The translations under genes were made by a program, and so were the position numbers. A DNA stretch of 41,727 nt, taken from the NCBI GenBank assembly GCA_041605955.1, contig JBFIXI010000032.1:1-41727 (forward strand), written 5' to 3'. The notes below the pieces were generated by a model, which ran no database searches, was not told where the DNA came from, and worked only from the letters and a program-made list of their open reading frames with translations. This document shows positions 30,215 to 37,973 of the stretch, one piece after another. Positions within the stretch are counted from its first letter, which is position 1. Every line of letters begins with the position of its first letter. The DNA is from JAHEJX01 sp041605955. GTDB taxonomy: Bacteria; Actinomycetota; Acidimicrobiia; Spongiisociales; UBA5794.

Positions 30215-30574
30215 TCATTCGCCCCGGACGAAGTGAACGTATATCGAGGGCACCAGGCCGATGAGCACGACGACATTGACGAGCAGGAACATCGGGTCGT
30301 CGGAGATGGCCCACAGGTAGAACAGGAAGGCGACGATCACCGACCGCACGTAGATCGACACCACGTAGTAGTGCCAGTCCTCATTACGCAGGATGTTGAA
30401 GATGAGGACCGCCAACGCTCCCATCATCAGCCCGACCAGCCGGGGCATGATATCGCCGTAGTCGCCGTTCGACTGGAACAGATCCATGAACTGCTGGGGA
30501 AAGAAGGCAAAGCCCACGGCGGCGACGGCGAGATAGAGGACGAGGTAGCTGAGCGTCAATCGGCGCAGGTCCAT
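30215..30574 (-). CDS. small integral membrane protein
   Basis: The 119-residue protein has four predicted helices: LTLSYLVLYLAVAAVGFAFF, LVGLMMGALAVLIFNIL, YVRSVIVAFLFYLWAI and LLVNVVVLIGLVPSIYV. Between helices 1 and 2 is a short polar loop, QQFMDLFQSNGDYGDI, and between 2 and 3 RNEDWHYYVV. It resembles actinobacterial proteins without assigned function. Its TAGGTT -10 box lies only six bases before the ATG, so a leaderless message is likely. It is divergent from the TGA-containing AhpD-like gene, whose own -10 box is about 45 bp away. Confidence 0.7.
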   Translation of the reverse strand: MDLRRLTLSYLVLYLAVAAVGFAFFPQQFMDLFQSNGDYGDIMPRLVGLMMGALAVLIFNILRNEDWHYYVVSIYVRSVIVAFLFYLWAISDDPMFLLVNVVVLIGLVPSIYVHFVRGE

Positions 30575-30580
30575 TCTCCC

Positions 30581-30586
30581 AACCTA
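30581..30586 (-). promoter_or_regulatory. -10 box (TAGGTT) 6 nt before the small membrane gene
   Basis: Minus-strand order is TAGGTT, GGGAGA, ATG. GGGAGA could also act as a weak ribosome site, so this case is compatible with either mode. Confidence 0.5.
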
Positions 30587-30624
30587 ATCGGCGGTGTCGG
30601 CGGGAGGGCGCCGCCGGCGGCGTC

Positions 30625-30630
30625 TACCCT
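30625..30630 (+). promoter_or_regulatory. -10 box (TACCCT) 6 nt before the AhpD-like selenoprotein start
   Basis: TACCCT, then GCATCC, then ATG. There is no Shine-Dalgarno sequence, so leaderless initiation is likely. Confidence 0.55.
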
Positions 30631-30636
30631 GCATCC

Positions 30637-31197
30637 ATGGCATATATCCGACCAATCCCGCATCACGAGTCAGAAGGGTTGTTGAAGCGGGAGTACGACC
30701 TCGCAGTCAAGCGGGCCGGCCGCATCTGGGGCATCGTTGCCATCCAGAGCCACAACCCGGAGGCGCTGCGCGACAGCATTCGGTTCTACGCCACTCTCAT
30801 GTTCGGCGAGTCGCCGCTGAGCCGTGCCCAGCGCGAGATGATCGCCGTGGTCACTTCGCAGGTGAATGAGTGCGTCTACTGAATCCGGGCCCACCTGCAC
30901 GATCTCCGGTCGGAGGTCGAGAACCAGGAGATGGTGGATCGCTTCGCCGTCGATTGGCGCAGTGCCGGGCTCGATGCTCAGACCAACGGGCTGCTGGCCT
31001 ACACCGAGAAGCTGACACAGGAGCCGGCCAAGTGTGACGAAACGGATATCGCCACGCTCCGGGCGACCGGCCTGTCGGATCGAGCCATCAACGACACGGT
31101 TCAGATCTGCTCGTACTTCAACTACATCAACCGGATTGCCGATGCGTTGGGCGTTGTGCCCGAGGACTGGATCGACGAGCTGGGACGGCCGATCTAG
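30637..31197 (+). CDS. probable selenoprotein: AhpD/CMD-family peroxidase-related enzyme (TGA 30880 = Sec)
   Basis: Reading through TGA 30880-30882 gives one 186-residue protein with a normal CMD/AhpD layout. The first 81 residues contain SPLSRAQREMIAVVTSQVNECVY; after the TGA it continues IRAHLHDLRSEVENQEMVD without a frame change to a natural end at DELGRPI. The TGA replaces the second Cys of the redox motif C-x-x-C-x-x-x-H (ECVY-U-IRAH), the residue that does the chemistry in AhpD. A hairpin with a GGUC loop starts shortly after. AhpD-like selenoproteins are known in marine bacteria. It would reduce peroxides or disulfides in the cytoplasm. SelA/B/C/D genes are not in the window, so a nonsense mutation cannot be fully excluded. 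Confidence 0.82.
30894..30928 (+). promoter_or_regulatory. candidate bacterial SECIS hairpin
   Basis: GATCTCC (30901-30907) and GGAGGTC (30912-30918) form a 7-bp stem with one U-G pair, closing the tetraloop GGTC (GGUC in RNA). CCTG/CAGG (30894-30897, 30925-30928) may extend it across an internal loop. The loop begins 25 nt after the TGA. GGUC is also the SelB-contacting loop core of E. coli fdhF, and the U opposite G sits where a bulged U is usual. The element lies inside the coding region, as bacterial SECIS elements do. Confidence 0.65.
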
Positions 31198-31238
31198 CCC
31201 GCCGCACTGCGCAAGGTGTCGCGACCGAGGGTGTAGGC

Positions 31239-32468
31239 CTAGTCCAGCCCAAACACCTTGCGGGCGTTCCACAATCCAGTCACCAGCTGGTCCACGTCCT
31301 CTTCGACGGAATACACGTAGAAGCTGGCGCGAGCGGTGGCGGGCACTTCCAGGTACCGCATGAGCGGTTTGGCGCAGTGATGCCCTGCCCGTATGGCGAC
31401 GCCGTCCTGGTCGAGGATCGTGGCCAGGTCGTGGGCATGGATATCGCCCAGCTCGAAGCTGACCGCCCCGCCCCGTTTGTCGAGATCGCGCGGACCATAG
31501 ATGGTGAGGTCGGGGATCTCGGCGAGCCGCTCCAGGGCGTAGCGAGTGATCTCGACCTCGTGGCGACGTACCTCGTTCATGCCGATCTTGGTCAGGTAGT
31601 CGACTGCTGCGCCCCATCCGACCGCTTGCGCAATCGGGGGCGTACCTGCCTCGAACTTGTGGGGTACCGGCGCCCAGCGCGACTCGAAGAGCCCAACGTC
31701 GGAGATCATCTCGCCGCCGCCCTCGACCGGACTCATGGCTTCGAGCAATTCGGGCCTGCCCCATAGGGCACCGATCCCGGTTGGTCCCAACATCTTGTGG
31801 GCGCTGAAGGCCAGGAAATCCACGTCGAGCGTGGCGACATCCGTTGCGGTGTGCGGCACCGACTGCGCTCCATCCATGACGACGATGGCGTCGAAGGCCC
31901 GGGCCGCCGCGCTGATCTCGGCTACCGGGCCGATGGCGCCGGTGACATTCGACATGCCGGAGATACCGACGATCTTGGTGCGCTCGTCGATGACCTTCTC
32001 GATCATGGCGGTGTCCACGGTCAGCTCTTCGTCCAGCTCGAGATAGGCCAACTCGGCGCCCGTCAGCTCTGTGATCAACTGCCAAGGGACGATGTTGGAG
32101 TGGTGCTCCTGCAGCGTGATCACGATCCGGTCGCCAGCACGGAGGCGACGCAATCCCCAGCCGTAGGCGACGAGGTTGATGGCGGCGGACGTGCCGCGGG
32201 TGAAGACGATCTCAGCAGGGGAGCCGGCGCCGATGAACTCGGCGACCTTGGCGCGGCCGCCCTCGAACGCAACCGTCGCCTCATGAGCCAGAGTGTATGC
32301 GCCCCGGTGGACGTTGGCGTTGGTGTGCTCGTAGTAGTCCGAGACGGCCCGAATCACTTGCCGCGGCTTCTGCGTCGTGGATGCGGAGTCCAGATAGGCC
32401 AAACGCTTGCCGTTGATCTTGCGGGCGAGAATCGGGAAGTCGTCCGCGAGATGCCCGAGAGAGGTCAT
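31239..32468 (-). CDS. sufS: cysteine desulfurase SufS
   Basis: SufS takes sulfur from cysteine with PLP and hands it to SufU. The 409-residue protein has the N-terminal AYLDSASTTQKPRQV, TRGTSAAINLVAYGWG, QEHHSNIVPWQ, MDGAQSVPHTATDV, the PLP lysine in LAFSAHKMLGPTGIGALWG and the active Cys in IRAGHHCAKPLMRYL, whose context (HHCA-P) marks the SufS group. The full length is normal. Its ATG overlaps the sufC stop by 4 bp, so it is translated with sufC2. The partner sufU is 15 kb away. Confidence 0.95.
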   Translation of the reverse strand: MTSLGHLADDFPILARKINGKRLAYLDSASTTQKPRQVIRAVSDYYEHTNANVHRGAYTLAHEATVAFEGGRAKVAEFIGAGSPAEIVFTRGTSAAINLVAYGWGLRRLRAGDRIVITLQEHHSNIVPWQLITELTGAELAYLELDEELTVDTAMIEKVIDERTKIVGISGMSNVTGAIGPVAEISAAARAFDAIVVMDGAQSVPHTATDVATLDVDFLAFSAHKMLGPTGIGALWGRPELLEAMSPVEGGGEMISDVGLFESRWAPVPHKFEAGTPPIAQAVGWGAAVDYLTKIGMNEVRRHEVEITRYALERLAEIPDLTIYGPRDLDKRGGAVSFELGDIHAHDLATILDQDGVAIRAGHHCAKPLMRYLEVPATARASFYVYSVEEDVDQLVTGLWNARKVFGLD

Positions 32469-33223
32469 GGCGCTGCGGCCTCTGTTCGGTACAGGTCGTA
32501 GCCGCCGGCTTCCACTTGGGCCGCCAGCTCGGGGCCCCCACTGGCGACGACGCGGCCATCGACGAAGATGTGAACTCGGTCCGGTGTGATGTAGTCCAGC
32601 ATGCGCTGGTAGTGAGTGATGATCAGAAAGCCCCGGTCAGGCGTGGCGACCTTCTTGACGCCTTCGGCCACCGTGCGGAGGGCGTCGATGTCGAGTCCGC
32701 TGTCGGTCTCGTCGAGCACCGCCAGCTCGGGTTCGAGCACCGCCAGCTGCAGTATCTCGTTGCGCTTGCGCTCGCCTCCGGAGAAGCCCTCGTTGAGATA
32801 CCGGTCGGCGAACGACCCGTCTAGCCCGAGGTCCTTCATGGCATCCATCACCTTGAGGCGCAGCTCGAGCACCGTGTAAACGGTGCCCGTCCGATTGGAC
32901 AGCGCCGCCCGCAGGAAGTTCACGACGGTGACACCCGGGATCTCCTCGGGGTACTGGAAACCGAGGAACATGCCGGCCCGACCGCGCTCGTCGGGCGTCC
33001 ACTCAGCAATGTCTTCACCCTTGTAGATGATTCGCCCGGCGGTGACCGTGTAACCGGGATGTCCCATCAGGACGTTGGCTACGGTCGACTTGCCGGAGCC
33101 GTTGGGCCCCATCAGGGCGTGGATCTCGCCGGCGTTGATCGTGAGGTCGAAGCCCTTGACGATCTCGACATCGTCGGCCGAGACGTGGAGGTTCTCGATG
33201 GAAAGCAGTGGCGCGTCGGACAT
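32465..33223 (-). CDS. sufC: canonical SufC ATPase (second copy)
   Basis: The 252-residue protein has Walker A GPNGSGKST, the Q-loop segment FLGFQYPEEIPGVTVVNFL, the signature FSGGERKRNEILQLA, Walker B AVLDETDSGLDIDAL and H-loop IITHYQRMLDY. These match classical SufC of SufBCD systems better than the copy at 11976-12737, so this is the likely main partner of SufB/SufD, although it sits next to sufS rather than sufB or sufD. A TAATCT -10 box lies six bases before the ATG, giving a leaderless sufC-sufS message. Confidence 0.95.
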   Translation of the reverse strand: MSDAPLLSIENLHVSADDVEIVKGFDLTINAGEIHALMGPNGSGKSTVANVLMGHPGYTVTAGRIIYKGEDIAEWTPDERGRAGMFLGFQYPEEIPGVTVVNFLRAALSNRTGTVYTVLELRLKVMDAMKDLGLDGSFADRYLNEGFSGGERKRNEILQLAVLEPELAVLDETDSGLDIDALRTVAEGVKKVATPDRGFLIITHYQRMLDYITPDRVHIFVDGRVVASGGPELAAQVEAGGYDLYRTEAAAP

Positions 33224-33229
33224 ACCGCG

Positions 33230-33235
33230 AGATTA
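33230..33235 (-). promoter_or_regulatory. -10 box (TAATCT) 6 nt before the second sufC
   Basis: Minus-strand order is TAATCT, CGCGGT, ATG; no ribosome site is present. It is one of the clearest leaderless starts in the window. Confidence 0.6.
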
Positions 33236-33321
33236 ACACTACGGAGATGAGAGAAATTGCTTGATTCCGGCCACGCTCTGATCAGGCATCCCGCCGCCGA
33301 CTCCTGCCGGCTGGGGTGCTC

Positions 33322-34266
33322 TCATTGGGCCGCAGCCTGCACGGCACCGATGTCCGTCGCCATCCTCTCCTGGTCGATCTCACTGAGCGCCGCGTAGTAC
33401 TGGATGTAGAGCCGGTCGACGCCCATGGCAGCTATTTGGGCCGTGCGCTCGGCGATCTCGTCGTGGGAGCCGAGCAGCATTCCCCGCGACTGTAAGCGCT
33501 CTTCGAGCTCGGCGGGATCGGTGCCGCGGCGTGCTGCGTCGGCGGCCAGGTTGTCCCGGTACGCCGCCTGATCGGCGCCGCCGACGACTTGCGAGATCAT
33601 CGACAGGCGAATGACGTCGGGATCGCGTCCCGACTCGGTCGCCGCGGCGCGCATGTGCTCGAGGCGTGCGGCCAGCGATTCACGGTCCGTCATGAACATG
33701 TTGTATTCGTCGGCGAACCGACCCGCCAGCCGGGGGGTCTTCCTGGCGCCACCGCCGCCGACGATGATGGGCAGGTTTTGCGGCCGGGGCATCACGTCGG
33801 GAACCTCCAGGTGATGGTGACGTCCCCGATACGTGGCGCCGTCTTCCATCCCGAAGGCGGTGCGAACATACGCCAGCGTCTCGAACAGCAGGCTGAAGCG
33901 GGTGCGCAGTTCGGGCAGCTCGATGCCGAAACGTTCGTGCTCGGATTCCATCCAGCCGGTACCGACACCGAGCTCGAAACGGCCACCGGACATCTCGTCG
34001 AGGGTCGCCGCCGACTTGGCGATGATCGCGGGATGGCGAAAAGTCAGCGGGGTCACCAGCACCGTCAAGCGAATGTGATCCGTCTCGCGGACCAGTCCGC
34101 CGAAGGTCGTGAGGGCATCGGTGGCCGGTTCGGACGTGTCATTGTTGAGGTAGTGGTCGGACCGGGCAAACGACGCCAGCCCGGCGGTGTCGGCCCACTG
34201 GGCAAGGTTCAAGAGCTCGTCGTAAGTCCCGCCCACTTGGGGCTCGACCATCAAGCCGATTTCCAA
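33322..34266 (-). CDS. LLM-class (probably F420-dependent) oxidoreductase
   Basis: The 314-residue protein is a luciferase-like TIM barrel: IGLMVEPQVGGTYDELLNLA, SFARSDHYLNND (the F420/flavin-site region), VTPLTFRHPAIIAKSAATLD, GRFELGVGTGWMESEHERFG and PQNLPIIVGGGGARKTPRL. In actinobacteria this type usually uses coenzyme F420. The substrate is unknown. TTG 34266 is chosen because GGGAGG ends four bases before it and the first beta strand begins at once. It follows the MBL hydrolase gene by 14 bp on the same strand and is probably cotranscribed with it. Confidence 0.85.
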   Translation of the reverse strand: MEIGLMVEPQVGGTYDELLNLAQWADTAGLASFARSDHYLNNDTSEPATDALTTFGGLVRETDHIRLTVLVTPLTFRHPAIIAKSAATLDEMSGGRFELGVGTGWMESEHERFGIELPELRTRFSLLFETLAYVRTAFGMEDGATYRGRHHHLEVPDVMPRPQNLPIIVGGGGARKTPRLAGRFADEYNMFMTDRESLAARLEHMRAAATESGRDPDVIRLSMISQVVGGADQAAYRDNLAADAARRGTDPAELEERLQSRGMLLGSHDEIAERTAQIAAMGVDRLYIQYYAALSEIDQERMATDIGAVQAAAQ

Positions 34267-34280
34267 CTTTCCTCCCTTGG

Positions 34281-34895
34281 CTACCAGCCGCGGGCTCGCC
34301 ACTCTTCGACGAACGGCCGTTCCGCGCCGATCGTCGTGTCGAGCCCGTGGCCCGGCAGAATCAATGTCGTATCGGGTTCGGTGAACAGCTTGGTGTCCAG
34401 GCTATCCATTATTTGCCTGAATGCCTCCGGGGATTTGGTCGCCCCCGGCCCTCCCGGGAACAGGGTGTCGCCCGTGAAGGCCAGGTGTCCGATCTTGACG
34501 CACCGCGATCCGTCGGTATGGCCCGGGGTGGCGATGATCTCGAGCTCGAGCTCGCCGACGGGAAACGGCCCGGCTTCCAGCGGGTGCGCCGCCTCCAGCC
34601 CCGCCATGGCGGCGTCTTCGGCTCCGATGTAGATCGGGGCTGCGAGCGCCGCCGCGACCTCCGCGGCCGCTCCCACGTGATCCCAATGGCCATGGGTGGT
34701 CAGGATGGCCACGACGTCGGTGCCAGCCGCTATCTCGAGTATCCGGGTGGCCTCAGCGGCGGCGTCGACGATCACGGACTTGCCGGAGGCGGCGCACACC
34801 ACGAGGAACACGTTGTTGTCGAGCGGTCCGGCAACCAGGCGGTCGACCAGCACCCGGTCGTCGGAGTAGTGCCACTGGCGGCTGTAGCGATCCAT
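34281..34895 (-). CDS. MBL-fold hydrolase, glyoxalase II-like
   Basis: The 204-residue protein has the metallo-beta-lactamase zinc motif LTTHGHWDHVGAA (T-H-x-H-x-D-H), then IATPGHTDGSRC, FTGDTLFPGGPG and LPGHGLDTTIG, supplying the other His and Asp ligands. It resembles hydroxyacylglutathione hydrolase-like enzymes of small size; actinobacteria would use another thiol. ATG 34895 begins the conserved part, and a TAGCCT -10 box lies seven bases upstream. It probably forms a two-gene unit with the LLM gene. Confidence 0.85.
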   Translation of the reverse strand: MDRYSRQWHYSDDRVLVDRLVAGPLDNNVFLVVCAASGKSVIVDAAAEATRILEIAAGTDVVAILTTHGHWDHVGAAAEVAAALAAPIYIGAEDAAMAGLEAAHPLEAGPFPVGELELEIIATPGHTDGSRCVKIGHLAFTGDTLFPGGPGATKSPEAFRQIMDSLDTKLFTEPDTTLILPGHGLDTTIGAERPFVEEWRARGW

Positions 34896-34902
34896 CGCCG
34901 CG

Positions 34903-34908
34903 AGGCTA
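34903..34908 (-). promoter_or_regulatory. -10 box (TAGCCT) 7 nt before the MBL hydrolase start
   Basis: Minus-strand order is TAGCCT, CGCGGCG, ATG. It decides ATG 34895 over the longer upstream reading. Confidence 0.55.
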
Positions 34909-34996
34909 GTGACGGACGAGTCCTCAGGTCTGGCGACCGGGCGTCGGGGGCGTGGCAAAATGCCTCGGGCCGTGACCATCCCTGGAGGATTGCCGC

Positions 34997-36121
34997 ATGA
35001 CGGAGTTTGCGCTGACCGACGAGCAGATCATGTTGGGCGACACGGTCCGCAGCCTTCTGGCCGATAAGGCGTCCTCGGGACGGGTCCGCCAGGTCATGGA
35101 GAGCGAGACGGGTGTAGACGAGGAGCTTTGGGGCGCCATGGCCCAGATGGGTCTGCTCGCTCTACACGTTCCCGAGGAGTACGGGGGCGCCGGGTCATCT
35201 CCTGTGGAGACGGGAATCGTTCTCGAAGAGCTGGGGCGCGTCGTCGCCGCTGTGCCGTATTTCTCCACCGTCGTATTGGGGGCGACTGCGGTGCTGATGG
35301 CGGGCTCCGCGGAACAGAAGGCTTCGGTCCTGCCGAACATCAGTCGGGGGGAGATGACGCTGGCACTCGCCATCACCGAGGAGGGCCACGGCTGGGAGCC
35401 GAGTGACATCGCCCTCGAGGCGACTGCCGACGGGGATGCCGTCCTGCTCCACGGGGTCAAGTCGTACGTGATCGACGGGCACAGCGCCGACATGGTGATC
35501 GTCTCCGCCCGAGAGGGGGCGGCAATGAGCCTGTTCTTGGTCTCCGGCGAGGCACCGCATCTCACCCGGAACCGCATGGAGACCATGGACCAGACCCGCC
35601 AGCAGGCCGTGCTCCGCTTCGATGGAGTCCGGGTGCCTGCCTCGAGCCGTCTCGGTCCGCAGGGCTCAGGGGCTGCCAACCTGGAGAGCCTGTACGACTT
35701 GGCCGTTGCCATGCTTGCCTTCGAACAGGTGGGCGGGGCGCAGCGCTGTATGGAGATGGCGGTCGAGTACTCGAAGGAGCGGCTTCAGTTCGGGCGCCCG
35801 ATCGGCTCGTTCCAGGCGGTGAAGCACAAATGCGCCGATATGTTGGTGTTGGTCGAGTCGGCGCGATCTGCCGCGTACCACGCCGGTTGGGCGGCGGCCC
35901 ATGATGTGAACGAGTTGGCGGTTGCCGCTCCGACGGCCAAGGCTTACTGCTCCGATGCCTACTTCTGGTGTGCCGCGGAGAACATCCAGGTCCACGGCGG
36001 GATCGGGTTCACTTGGGAACACGATGCCCATCTCTACTTCAAGCGCGCCAAGACAGATCAGCTCCTCTTCGGAGACAGCGCCGAGTGGCGCGCCAAGCTG
36101 GCGAGCCGGCTTGGCATCTGA
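34997..36121 (+). CDS. acyl-CoA dehydrogenase family protein
   Basis: The 374-residue protein shows the family N-terminal helices (TDEQIMLGDTVRSLLADKAS), GLLALHVPEEYGGAGSSP, LAITEEGHGWEP, RLQFGRPIGSFQAVKHKCAD and NIQVHGGIGFTWEHDAHLYFKRAK. The C-terminus ends GDSAEWRAKLASRL, without the GSSEIQ-type catalytic Glu of CaiA-like enzymes, so it belongs with the FadE-like or steroid-type subunits, which often work as heteromers. The ATG follows GGAGG by eight bases. No partner subunit is adjacent, and the substrate is unknown. Confidence 0.88.
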   Translation: MTEFALTDEQIMLGDTVRSLLADKASSGRVRQVMESETGVDEELWGAMAQMGLLALHVPEEYGGAGSSPVETGIVLEELGRVVAAVPYFSTVVLGATAVLMAGSAEQKASVLPNISRGEMTLALAITEEGHGWEPSDIALEATADGDAVLLHGVKSYVIDGHSADMVIVSAREGAAMSLFLVSGEAPHLTRNRMETMDQTRQQAVLRFDGVRVPASSRLGPQGSGAANLESLYDLAVAMLAFEQVGGAQRCMEMAVEYSKERLQFGRPIGSFQAVKHKCADMLVLVESARSAAYHAGWAAAHDVNELAVAAPTAKAYCSDAYFWCAAENIQVHGGIGFTWEHDAHLYFKRAKTDQLLFGDSAEWRAKLASRLGI

Positions 36122-36183
36122 TCCGGTCGGCTCGGCCTGGTCACGACTCCGGCGCGCTGTCGTGATAGGGCCGAGGCGCTTGG

Positions 36184-36189
36184 TACTGT
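36184..36189 (+). promoter_or_regulatory. -10 box (TACTGT) 7 nt before the GTG at 36197
   Basis: TACTGT, then CTATGGC, then GTG. It supports the GTG start of a small membrane-anchored protein by leaderless initiation. Confidence 0.5.
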
Positions 36190-36196
36190 CTATGGC

Positions 36197-36676
36197 GTGG
36201 CTCCCATCCTGCTGCTGATATTGCTGGCGGTGGTCTTCACCATCGTCGCCATCGCATTTGCGTGGCAGGAGCGGCGGGTCGGTGCCGCCGACGTCACGAT
36301 CTACAGCGTCGAAGACTCGATCGACTACGTAACGCCGCGACTGAGCCCGGAGGTGGCGGCCAACATCAAACGTTCCGACGTCAGGCGCATCCTCGAGTGG
36401 GAGGTGCGCTATCTGCAGGATCCGGCATTGCATCGGGACGGCGAGCCGATCGTCGCCGGAGGGTTACCGTCCGCGGAGTTTGCCCAGGCCAGGCTGGCCC
36501 AAATGGGATACCCCTACGACGGACCCGAGATAATCGAGGTGCTCGACCTGCGTGCCGAGTACCTCCGCGAGATCGGCGCGGTCGGAGCGCCACTGACTGC
36601 TGCCGAGATCGCTCAGCTCGGCGAGGCGACTGTCCCCGGGCCCGGCTCCGATCGCGAGAGCGAGCGGCAGCCATGA
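36197..36676 (+). CDS. membrane-anchored protein of unknown function
   Basis: I do not recognise this 159-residue protein. It has one N-terminal helix (PILLLILLAVVFTIVAIAFAW) and then a soluble part with DYVTPRLSPEVAANIKRSDV, RRILEWEVRYLQDPAL and GPEIIEVLDLRAEYLREIG. The residues after the helix suggest a mostly alpha domain; the end is acidic and disordered. The gene is followed within 13 bp by a small open frame on the same strand. Confidence 0.7.
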   Translation: MAPILLLILLAVVFTIVAIAFAWQERRVGAADVTIYSVEDSIDYVTPRLSPEVAANIKRSDVRRILEWEVRYLQDPALHRDGEPIVAGGLPSAEFAQARLAQMGYPYDGPEIIEVLDLRAEYLREIGAVGAPLTAAEIAQLGEATVPGPGSDRESERQP

Positions 36677-36689
36677 AGGTGGTGGAGTT

Positions 36690-36839
36690 GTGAGACGAGC
36701 CCTGGGCGCTGCCCTGTTGGCGATCTACTTCGCATTGGCTCCGTCGGAGCACGAGTCGATGTGGACACACCTCGATTCGCGTCCGGTCGCCACGCTCCCG
36801 GTGGGTGAGCCGACCCCGGCACTGCAGCGTCTCCGCTGA
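36690..36839 (+). CDS. possible 49-residue membrane-associated peptide
   Basis: From GTG 36690 the frame reads a short basic-hydrophobic start (RRALGAALLAIYFALAPS) and a polar tail ending TPALQRLR. AAGGTGG lies about seven bases upstream. It follows the preceding gene closely, so it may be its translational partner. I recognise no family, and it may not be a gene. Confidence 0.35.
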   Translation: MRRALGAALLAIYFALAPSEHESMWTHLDSRPVATLPVGEPTPALQRLR

Positions 36840-36906
36840 GCCGGGAACCCGATCGCGTTTCGCGCCCGTCATAGCCGGGCAACGCGACCGTGGGGAGATA
36901 GAGATC

Positions 36907-37971
36907 ATGCGGAGAACCTTGAGCATCGTTGCGATGGCGCTACTCGGAGTGATGCTGGGTGCACCAGCCGCCATGGCGTGCGGCTTTCTGGTATCGGCCA
37001 ACGGTGCCGTCAACCTGGCTCGAACCACCACCCTGGTGGTCTGGGAGGACGGTATCGAGCACTACATCACCAACTTCGAGTTCTCCGGGGAGGCGGAGTC
37101 TTTCGGCTCGATCACCCCGCTGCCGGCGGCGCCCACCGAGGTGAAGCGGGCCGGCGACTGGACGTTGCAGCGATTGCAGCGAGAGGTCAGCCCGTTCCCG
37201 GCCGGCCTGGAGGACGGGCGGGCTTTTGTAGCGTTCGCCGCTTCCGAGGTCGAGGTGATCCTGGAGACCAAGATCGACTCGCTGGACATCGTCGTGCTGC
37301 GTGGTGGGGCTGCTGAGGTGCTCGAATGGGTCAACGACAACGGTTTCAACTTGCCGCCGGGGCCCGAGACCGATCACATGCTCGAGTTCTACGGATCTCG
37401 CTCGCCCTACTTCATGGCGACGAAGTTCGACGCTGCGGCCGCCGCCGAAGACGGATTCGTCTCGGGAGACGGCATCCCCGTCCAGGTGACGATACCGACG
37501 GACCGGCCGTGGGTGCCGCTGCACATCCTCCACGGCGCCAAGGCGGATACCGAGATCATCGAGGCCGACGTGTTCATGCTCACTCCGGATCGACCCCAGC
37601 TGCTGCATGGGCGCGGGCTCCAGGTGAGCCGCTCGGAGCCGGCGGGCGAGCTATTGCTCGACGACCTGCGCTCCGATGTTGACATGGAGTGGATTCCGCA
37701 AGAAGCCTGGTTCACCCATATCGAGCTGCGGGCGCAGGCTGAGGATCTGGTCTACGACCTCGCAGTCGGGGTCAACGGAGAGGCTCCGACGCTCATCGAC
37801 GCCGGTTTGGCGCCGATCGGGACGCACGACCATGCCGGCGCACTGGACTTGACGCTGGCGCACGATCACCCGACCGTCCCCTCGGTCGGGCTGATGGCAG
37901 GCGTCGCCGCGGCGGTAGGGCTCGTGGGCGGCTGGCTCGGAGGCTGGGGGCGCCGATTCGCCGGGACCTAG
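36907..37971 (+). CDS. secreted or surface-anchored DUF2330 protein
   Basis: The 354-residue protein has a signal peptide (TLSIVAMALLGVMLGAPAAM) followed at once by ACGFLVSANGAVNLARTTTL, the conserved DUF2330 start. WEDGIEHYITNFEFSGEAES and GSITPLPAAPTEVKR follow, also typical. Near the C-terminus is a hydrophobic helix (GLMAGVAAAVGLVGGWLGGW) and a short basic tail, so the product is probably exported with its C-terminus anchored in the membrane. The function of the family is unknown. ATG 36907 is set by GGGGAG upstream and by the signal peptide. It converges with the DUF427 gene 2 bp away. Confidence 0.85.
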   Translation: MRRTLSIVAMALLGVMLGAPAAMACGFLVSANGAVNLARTTTLVVWEDGIEHYITNFEFSGEAESFGSITPLPAAPTEVKRAGDWTLQRLQREVSPFPAGLEDGRAFVAFAASEVEVILETKIDSLDIVVLRGGAAEVLEWVNDNGFNLPPGPETDHMLEFYGSRSPYFMATKFDAAAAAEDGFVSGDGIPVQVTIPTDRPWVPLHILHGAKADTEIIEADVFMLTPDRPQLLHGRGLQVSRSEPAGELLLDDLRSDVDMEWIPQEAWFTHIELRAQAEDLVYDLAVGVNGEAPTLIDAGLAPIGTHDHAGALDLTLAHDHPTVPSVGLMAGVAAAVGLVGGWLGGWGRRFAGT

Positions 37972-37973
37972 CG

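Noticed and set aside
30126..30314. Short minus-strand open frame between the ThDP enzyme and the small membrane protein
   Set aside because: Most of it overlaps the well-supported membrane protein in another frame, and it has no ribosome site or plausible composition.
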